A stretch of DNA of 10,212 bases from an uncultured Lentisphaeria bacterium (GTDB lineage Bacteria > Verrucomicrobiota > Lentisphaeria > Victivallales > Victivallaceae). Where the stretch lies: positions 1 through 10,212 of the forward strand of contig CASFXO010000350.1 in assembly GCA_949298665.1 (NCBI GenBank). Direction: 5' to 3'. Below, piece by piece: positions 5,807-10,212 of the stretch. The translations under genes were made by a program, and so were the position numbers. The notes under the pieces were generated by a model. The model did not search any database. It had not been told where the DNA came from and saw only the letters and a program-made list of their open reading frames with translations. Position 1 is the stretch's first letter. The number at the start of each line of letters is the position of its first letter.

Positions 5807-7162
5807 TTACTCCATGGCACGGAGTTTTTCCTTGAGCAGGTTTTCGATGTATTCATTGCCGTACAGTTTCCGCATCAGCCGGATGTTGAACTCGTAGAAG
5901 AGCTGGGCGTCCGGCTTGGTCACCATCGGGCCGCAGGAGAACTGGATCGCGTCGCGCCGCCGCCGCTGGTCATGTTCGTAGAGCGCCAGATGGCGCATCA
6001 GGGTGCGCGGACTCAACTCGGTGTAGCGTTTCTGCCCGAATTCCTCGGTGTACTCCGCGGCCACCAGCGAAATGAGGTTGGGATTCGGGTGTCGGATTCC
6101 GTTCATTTTGAGAAAGTCCTCCACCATTTCCTGGCAGCGCACGTCGTCGAAGGTCGGAAAGGCCACGCTCCGGCCCCGGGAGAGAATCTCCGCCGGACAT
6201 TCATAATTGCCCGCGATCGCCAGGAGCACGTTGCCCGGCGGCGAAAAGGTGCCGCCGACGTTGGTGCGGAACGTGTACCAGTCCAGCGAATCCGGATTGA
6301 TGTCGTCGAAGAAGACCACAAACCGCCGGTCCGGTCGCTGCCGCAGCGCTTCGATGAGCGCTTCCAGCGGATGTTCGAGCATTTCCGCCGCGGCCAGAAT
6401 CAGCGTCAGGTTGTCGTGGGCGAGCGCATGGGCGATGGTCAGCTGCGTCTTGCCGTGACCGGGCAGACTGGAGATCAGCAGCGGGACGCATTCCTTGCCC
6501 CGGGCGAAATCCCGGAAGTGCTCGCGGAAGATCCGCCGCACGCCCGGAAAGCCGAAAAAATGATCGATCGGCCGGATTTTCTCCAGCTCCGCCGGCAGGA
6601 ACCGGCCCTCCGTATAGCGGAAGGCCCGCCCCCCGGCAAACGGATCGCCGGAGGCGATTCTCGCCGCCGCTTCCCGCACTCCGGCCGGAGCGATGGAGCG
6701 CAGCAGGTTCCGGGCCCCGGGCGACCACCCTTCCGCATCCGGCGGCAGCGCCGCCGCCAGCGCCGCCGGAAAATTCAGGATCGCGGTCGCCTGCCGCAAC
6801 AGGAATTCCGTTTCCTCATCCGGTTCCGGCGGCAATGCGGAGGGCAGCACATGGTTGCGGGTCAGCGCCCAGAAGAGCGCCTCCAGCAGCCGGGAGGCGA
6901 ATTTCTCCGTGCCGAACCGCCGCGCCAGTTCGTTGCCCAGGTCGGCGGCGGTGATGGCGCGCCCGGTTTCCGGCGTGGTGGTCAGATGCTGCGGCGCGGC
7001 GGTTTCCACGAGCCGGGTCAGCAGTTCGACGAAGCCGTCGGCGGCGAAATCCGCCGTCTCCAGCATACCGTTTCCGCCGGGACGCAGGAACAGGCCGCGG
7101 CAGCCGGCCAGCGCCGCGTTGCGTTGCGCGGCATAATCCGTTTTTTCAGCTTTCCGCGTCAT
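5807..7162 (-). CDS. AAA+ ATPase, DUF815-like, with N-terminal accessory domain
   Basis: A 451-residue soluble protein. Residues 1-175 form a mostly helical, Ala-rich N-terminal region. Residues 180-220 (FRYTEGRFLP...ARGK) resemble the lead-in of DUF815 ATPases. The nucleotide site follows: SLPGHGKTQ (232-240) as P-loop, VVFFDDINPDSLDWY (282-296) as Walker B, LLAIAGNY (313-320) as sensor 1 with Asn319, RGR (329-331) as a possible arginine finger, and SPRTLMRH (384-391) as a possible sensor 2. The first Gly of the P-loop is Ser232, which is unusual. DUF815 proteins have no well-defined function. It lies 9 bases after the YhcH-family gene and 12 before the permease gene, so it belongs to the same operon; no clear ribosome site precedes ATG 7162. 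It could remodel or gate a partner protein, but it does not look like an ABC ATPase: no LSGGQ signature is visible. Confidence 0.72.
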   Translation of the reverse strand: MTRKAEKTDYAAQRNAALAGCRGLFLRPGGNGMLETADFAADGFVELLTRLVETAAPQHLTTTPETGRAITAADLGNELARRFGTEKFASRLLEALFWALTRNHVLPSALPPEPDEETEFLLRQATAILNFPAALAAALPPDAEGWSPGARNLLRSIAPAGVREAAARIASGDPFAGGRAFRYTEGRFLPAELEKIRPIDHFFGFPGVRRIFREHFRDFARGKECVPLLISSLPGHGKTQLTIAHALAHDNLTLILAAAEMLEHPLEALIEALRQRPDRRFVVFFDDINPDSLDWYTFRTNVGGTFSPPGNVLLAIAGNYECPAEILSRGRSVAFPTFDDVRCQEMVEDFLKMNGIRHPNPNLISLVAAEYTEEFGQKRYTELSPRTLMRHLALYEHDQRRRRDAIQFSCGPMVTKPDAQLFYEFNIRLMRKLYGNEYIENLLKEKLRAME

Positions 7163-7171
7163 GGGGAGCGC

Positions 7172-7642
7172 TCAATCGGTCAGCAGTTTCCGGTCGATCT
7201 TGAAGACGACTTTGCGCACGGTGTTCGCCGGCGTGTGCCAGGCGGTAAGATGACCTTCACCGGGCAGGAACACGGCAAACGTGCCCGCGCTCATTTCCAG
7301 CCGGGTTTCCCGCCCCGGACGGTAGACGAAAAAGCCGCGGTCGCGTTCGGCGTCGAAGGCGTCCAGCACTTCCAGGTCGTCGGTCGGCACGCAGCAGAGC
7401 GTTTCATCGCCTTCGAGCACCACCTGAATATCGACGTAGCGACCGTGCAGCTCCACCTTGCATTCCTCCAGCGGCTTGGTCTGGTAGATCGCGGTGTCGG
7501 CCAGCACCAGGTCGCCGTCCAGATAATGGCGGCGGCTTTCGGTTTCGGGCGTAACCGTTTTCAGAAAAGCCTCGATTTTTTCCCCGGCCGCCGGGGCAAG
7601 ATGCGCGTAGAGTTTGAAATTTTCCAGTTTGTCGTAAATCAT
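7172..7642 (-). CDS. YhcH/YjgK/YiaL family protein (DUF386, TabA-like)
   Basis: A 156-residue cupin-like cytoplasmic protein, near the usual family length of about 150. Family marks are the N-terminal MIYDKLENF, ELHGRYVDIQ (64-73) with Glu64, His66 and Asp71 in the places of the metal ligands, LEGDE (76-80), and FLPGEGHLTA (125-134) with His131 as a further ligand. Members are tied to sugar catabolism: YhcH sits in the sialic-acid nan operon, YiaL in an L-xylulose/ascorbate-type cluster, and TabA affects biofilms. An anomerase or isomerase-like role has been proposed for some. Here it follows the flavoprotein gene by 31 bases and precedes the AAA+ gene by 9. This suggests the operon handles a sugar or sugar acid. 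AGGA lies about 14 nt upstream of the ATG. The family call is firm; the substrate is unknown. Confidence 0.9.
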   Translation of the reverse strand: MIYDKLENFKLYAHLAPAAGEKIEAFLKTVTPETESRRHYLDGDLVLADTAIYQTKPLEECKVELHGRYVDIQVVLEGDETLCCVPTDDLEVLDAFDAERDRGFFVYRPGRETRLEMSAGTFAVFLPGEGHLTAWHTPANTVRKVVFKIDRKLLTD

Positions 7643-7673
7643 GGGATGGTTTCTCTTTCCTGTTTTGAATGGT

Positions 7674-9092
7674 TTAAGGAAGGGCGGAGCCTTCCGGAAT
7701 CGGCGATGAACGTTTCCGGCGCACCGGCAGCTGAAGACACCAGCCGTGCACCGCCAGCGCCGCTTCCTGCAACGCTTCTCCCAGCGTCGGATGCGGATGG
7801 ACGGTCCGGGCCAGTTCCCCGGCGGTCATGCCCGCCGCCAGCGCCGCGGCGGCTTCGGAAATCAGGTCGGAGGCATGACTGCCGACGATGGCGACGCCCA
7901 GAATCCGGTCGGAACCGCGGTCGGCGGTGATTTTCACGAAGCCCTCCGTCTCACCGGCGGCCTGCGCCTTCCCGAGCGCGGAGAACGGGAATTTCCCGGA
8001 CACCACGTCCAGATGCCGCGCCGCGCATTCGGCGGGGGTCCAGCCCGCCGTCGCGATTTCCGGCGTGGTGAATACGCACCCCGGAACCGATTCCGGCAAT
8101 GCGTCCGGCGTCTCTCCCGCGATGATCGCCGCCGTCCGGACCGCCGCCGCCGCCGCCCAGGGGGCCAGCATGATTTCGCCGGTCACGGCGCCCGCGGCGC
8201 AGATGTGCGGCACGGCGGTCCGGCCGTCGGCGTCCACGGGAATTTCACCCCGGCGTCCGGCGGCGAGCCCCGCGGCTTCAAGGTTCAATCCCGCGGTATT
8301 CGGACGTCTGCCCGCGGCGTTCAGCAGCAGCGTACCGGAAACGGTTTCGTCTCCGGCGCGGGCGATGACGCCGTTTTCATCGGCGCGGACGTCGCTCAAC
8401 GAGGTGCCGGTCAGCAGACGGACGCCGTCCAGGCGCATGCGCATGGCGACGACCCGGACGCATTCGGGGTCGAATCCCGCCAGCAGCGAGGGCAGCATTT
8501 CCACCAGCGTCACCCGGACGCCGAGTGCGGCAAAGAGGGCGGCGAATTCGCAGCCGACCACACCGCCGCCGAGAACCAGCAAAGATTCCGGCAGCGTTCT
8601 GCAGGACAGCAGCTGGTCGGACGAGACGATCGCGGGGTGCGACGGCAGAAAGGCCGGTCGCGCCGGGCGGCTCCCCGAGGCGATCAGAAAATACCGTGCC
8701 GACACTCTTTCCCCGTCATTTATCCGGATCAAATGCGCATCCTGGAAGGCGGCATGTCCGGCAAAGACCGTTACTCCGGCGTTCTTCAACAGCCCGGCAA
8801 CGCCGTTGCGCAGTCCGGTCGTGACGGCGTCTTTGCGCGCCAGCATGGCCGGCCAGTCCGCTTCCGCGTCTCCCGCCGTCCGGATACCGAACGCGGCCGC
8901 GCGCCGGATCTGCCGCAGGAGTCCGGCGGAGGCGAGCAACGTTTTTGTGGGGATGCAGCCGACATTGAGACAGACGCCGCCGAGTTTGTCCGCTTCGACC
9001 AGCGCGGTGCACAATCCGCTCCGGGCCGCCCGCAGCGCGGCATTGTAGCCGCCCGGGCCGCCGCCGATCACACACAAGTCAAAAGAATTCAT
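7674..9092 (-). CDS. lpdA: Dihydrolipoamide dehydrogenase-like pyridine nucleotide-disulfide oxidoreductase (divergent)
   Basis: A 472-residue flavoprotein. GGGPGGY (10-16) binds FAD; GGVCLNVGCIPTK (38-50) holds the redox disulfide Cys41-Cys46; IASGSRP (137-143) is the second FAD contact; GGGVVGCEFA (175-184) with Glu198 fits NAD binding rather than NADP; HPHPTLGE (432-439) supplies the His434/Glu439 catalytic dyad of lipoamide dehydrogenases. In CAAGAVTG (298-305) the near-invariant Asp after Gly that binds the FAD ribityl chain is Ala302, and the usual LAH is LAP (309-311). Family enzymes regenerate lipoamide in 2-oxoacid dehydrogenase or glycine cleavage complexes; no partner genes are present. 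The start at 9092 (ATG) with AGGAA about 10 nt upstream is preferred; an in-frame TTG at 9167 lies inside the promoter. It heads the operon with the YhcH-type gene. Family membership is clear; true lipoamide activity is less certain. Confidence 0.88.
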   Translation of the reverse strand: MNSFDLCVIGGGPGGYNAALRAARSGLCTALVEADKLGGVCLNVGCIPTKTLLASAGLLRQIRRAAAFGIRTAGDAEADWPAMLARKDAVTTGLRNGVAGLLKNAGVTVFAGHAAFQDAHLIRINDGERVSARYFLIASGSRPARPAFLPSHPAIVSSDQLLSCRTLPESLLVLGGGVVGCEFAALFAALGVRVTLVEMLPSLLAGFDPECVRVVAMRMRLDGVRLLTGTSLSDVRADENGVIARAGDETVSGTLLLNAAGRRPNTAGLNLEAAGLAAGRRGEIPVDADGRTAVPHICAAGAVTGEIMLAPWAAAAAVRTAAIIAGETPDALPESVPGCVFTTPEIATAGWTPAECAARHLDVVSGKFPFSALGKAQAAGETEGFVKITADRGSDRILGVAIVGSHASDLISEAAAALAAGMTAGELARTVHPHPTLGEALQEAALAVHGWCLQLPVRRKRSSPIPEGSALP

Positions 9093-9138
9093 TTCCGGAC
9101 ATTTCCTGGATTGCCGACCATTGGTTTCTCCCGGTTCT

Positions 9139-9167
9139 AAAATACACCTTCCGATGCGGGATTGCAA
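9139..9167 (-). promoter_or_regulatory. Sigma70-like promoter for the flavoprotein-YhcH-ATPase-permease operon
   Basis: On the minus strand, TTGCAA (9167-9162) is followed by exactly 17 bases and TATTTT (9144-9139). It lies about 47 bases before the start codon at 9092. The -35 box coincides with one arm of the TTGCAA dyad, so a protein bound there would block this promoter. Confidence 0.5.
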
Positions 9168-9180
9168 CTTGACATTGCAA
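9162..9180. promoter_or_regulatory. TTGCAA-N7-TTGCAA dyad between divergent promoters
   Basis: Two copies of the self-complementary hexamer TTGCAA (9162-9167 and 9175-9180) flank CTTGACA. Being palindromic, they form both a direct and an inverted repeat, 13 bases centre to centre. The left copy is the -35 of the minus promoter, and the plus-strand -35 TTGACA (9169-9174) sits between the copies. This is a strong candidate operator for a repressor acting on both directions. The regulator family cannot be named from this alone. Confidence 0.5.
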
Positions 9181-9199
9181 GAAGCGGCGTTATTATAAC
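9169..9199 (+). promoter_or_regulatory. Sigma70-like promoter for the Gfo/Idh/MocA oxidoreductase
   Basis: A consensus -35 TTGACA (9169-9174) is followed by TATTAT (9191-9196, spacer 16) overlapping TATAAC (9194-9199, spacer 19). The leader to the start at 9250 would be about 45 bases and ends in a ribosome site AAGGA (9236-9240). The perfect -35 suggests a strong promoter that needs control by the overlapping dyad. Confidence 0.6.
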
Positions 9200-9249
9200 C
9201 AATGAAAAAAAGCTCGTTCCGTCAACCCATCGAAAAAGGAAAACAGATC

Positions 9250-10212
9250 ATGGGAAAAGTCAGATTCGGTTTGATCGGGTGCGGCAAAATCGCCGACTGC
9301 AACCACATTCCGGAAATCCTGTCGCTCGGCGCCGCCGAGGCGGAAATCACCGCCATGTACGACATCAAGCCCGGCAAGGCCGAGGCGCTGGCGGAAAAAC
9401 ACAAGCTTTCTCCGAAATTCTGCCGGTCACTGGAGGAAATCCTGGCGCTTGACATCGACGCGGTCATGATCGCCACGCCGAACTGCTTTCATTATCCCCA
9501 GACCATCGCCGCGTTGAACGCCGGCAAGCACGTGCTGGTGGAGAAACCGATGGCTTCCCGCGTCGAAGACGCCGATGCCATGATCACGCTCGCCCGGCGC
9601 AAAAAACTGGTGCTTCAGGTCAATCAGTCGCTGCGTTTCATTCCGCTGTACGCCACGATCAAGGATCTGATCGACGACGGTGCCATCGGCAGGCCGCTCC
9701 ACGCCCGCTGTCTGCGGACCAGCGTTTCCAGTCCGGACGTCGGCTGGTCGCCCGGCGCCACCTGGTTCGTCAAAAAGAAATATGAAGGCAGTCTGGTCAC
9801 CGATATCGCCGTGCATATGGCCGACGTGCTGCAGTGGTATTTCGGGCCGGTGCGCAAAGTGCAGGCGATCACCCGCAATCTGCAGCACGAGGTGCCGGAC
9901 AATGTGACCGCCATGTTCGACTTCGCCAACGGAGCGACCGGGGTACTGGAGCTGAGCTGGACCTTCCCGAGCGGTTACGGGGCACTGGAGCTTTACGGCG
10001 ACAAGGGGGCGATCCGGATGCTGCCGGACGGTTCCGGAATCGAACTGCTGCCCGCGGGCGGCAAGCCGGGCAAGGTGATCAAGGGCGACGATCTGCCGAA
10101 GATGCCGAATTCCCATGCCTGCTTCGTGCGCGGAATCCGGGAAAAGACCACGGAAAACTGGACCGTCGGACGCGGTGCGCTGGCCCTCTGCGTGGCGATC
10201 ATCGAAGCCAAT
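9250..10212 (+). CDS. Gfo/Idh/MocA family oxidoreductase (3' end beyond window)
   Basis: The first 321 codons are visible and the frame is open to the last base. The protein should be a cytoplasmic NAD(P)-dependent dehydrogenase acting on a sugar, inositol or sugar derivative. The Rossmann fold starts with GLIGCGKIA (7-15); ATPNCFHYPQT (75-85) and VLVEKPMA (95-102) follow, the last holding the family EKP motif with Lys99. The C-terminal domain has DIAVHMADVLQWYFG (185-199), where Asp185 and His189 fit the catalytic D-x3-H pattern. ATG 9250 has AAGGA (9236-9240) 9 nt upstream. Members usually run 330-390 residues, so only a short tail is missing. No signal peptide is seen. It is divergent from the flavoprotein operon and shares a promoter region with it, which suggests co-regulation. 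The substrate cannot be deduced. Confidence 0.92.
   Translation, partial: MGKVRFGLIGCGKIADCNHIPEILSLGAAEAEITAMYDIKPGKAEALAEKHKLSPKFCRSLEEILALDIDAVMIATPNCFHYPQTIAALNAGKHVLVEKPMASRVEDADAMITLARRKKLVLQVNQSLRFIPLYATIKDLIDDGAIGRPLHARCLRTSVSSPDVGWSPGATWFVKKKYEGSLVTDIAVHMADVLQWYFGPVRKVQAITRNLQHEVPDNVTAMFDFANGATGVLELSWTFPSGYGALELYGDKGAIRMLPDGSGIELLPAGGKPGKVIKGDDLPKMPNSHACFVRGIREKTTENWTVGRGALALCVAIIEAN

Noticed and set aside
5537..7930. A 797-codon open frame on the plus strand, antisense to the permease, ATPase, YhcH and flavoprotein genes.
   Set aside because: It crosses several well-supported genes and gene borders, its protein is Arg/Gln/Gly-rich without family motifs, and long antisense frames are common in GC-rich genes.
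9093..9167. TTG start adding 25 residues to the flavoprotein.
   Set aside because: It lies within the promoter, and the preferred ATG starts directly before the FAD-binding strand as in the family.

Overview
The window is a GC-rich, densely coded bacterial chromosome segment. It has nine protein genes, seven complete and one cut at each end. No rRNA, tRNA, CRISPR array, insertion sequence or integrase was seen. Gene content and protein style (EIIA-CBS fusion, Mrp with a Gly-Ser-Cys leader, DUF815-like ATPase, an OppB permease with an acidic N-terminal insert, many Gfo/Idh/MocA and YhcH-type sugar genes) suggest the PVC group, perhaps a Lentisphaerota/Victivallales anaerobe. That placement is an inference from memory of such genomes and was not tested.

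Layout, left to right. (1) 1-742, minus: 5' part of a homocysteine S-methyltransferase. (2) 743-921: divergent promoter region. Two back-to-back sigma70-like promoters have -35 hexamers that form a perfect dyad. (3) 922-2730, plus: a two-gene operon of a PTS EIIA domain fused to a CBS pair, then a Memo-family protein (AmmeMemoRadiSam protein B). (4) 2742-3608, minus: a radical SAM protein with CX4CX2C cysteine spacing, convergent with memo. (5) 3609-3892: divergent spacer with a 7+7 bp inverted repeat. (6) 3893-4726, plus: Mrp/NBP35-type Fe-S carrier ATPase. (7) 9092-4763, minus: a four-gene operon in the order dihydrolipoamide dehydrogenase-like flavoprotein, YhcH/YjgK/YiaL protein, DUF815-like AAA+ ATPase, and a lone OppB-type ABC permease. 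(8) 9093-9249: second divergent promoter region, with a TTGCAA-N7-TTGCAA dyad touching both -35 boxes. (9) 9250-10212, plus: a Gfo/Idh/MocA oxidoreductase running off the end.

Functionally the window mixes one-carbon/methionine metabolism, Fe-S assembly and radical SAM chemistry, PTS-type sensing and sugar handling. The most unusual parts are the right-hand operon, which joins a divergent flavoprotein (altered FAD motif) to a YhcH sugar-type protein, an ATPase and an orphan permease, and the two divergent promoter regions in which a dyad overlaps the -35 elements. No wholly new system can be proved from the sequence alone. The right-hand operon with its shared operator and the partner sugar oxidoreductase is the best candidate for an undescribed module.
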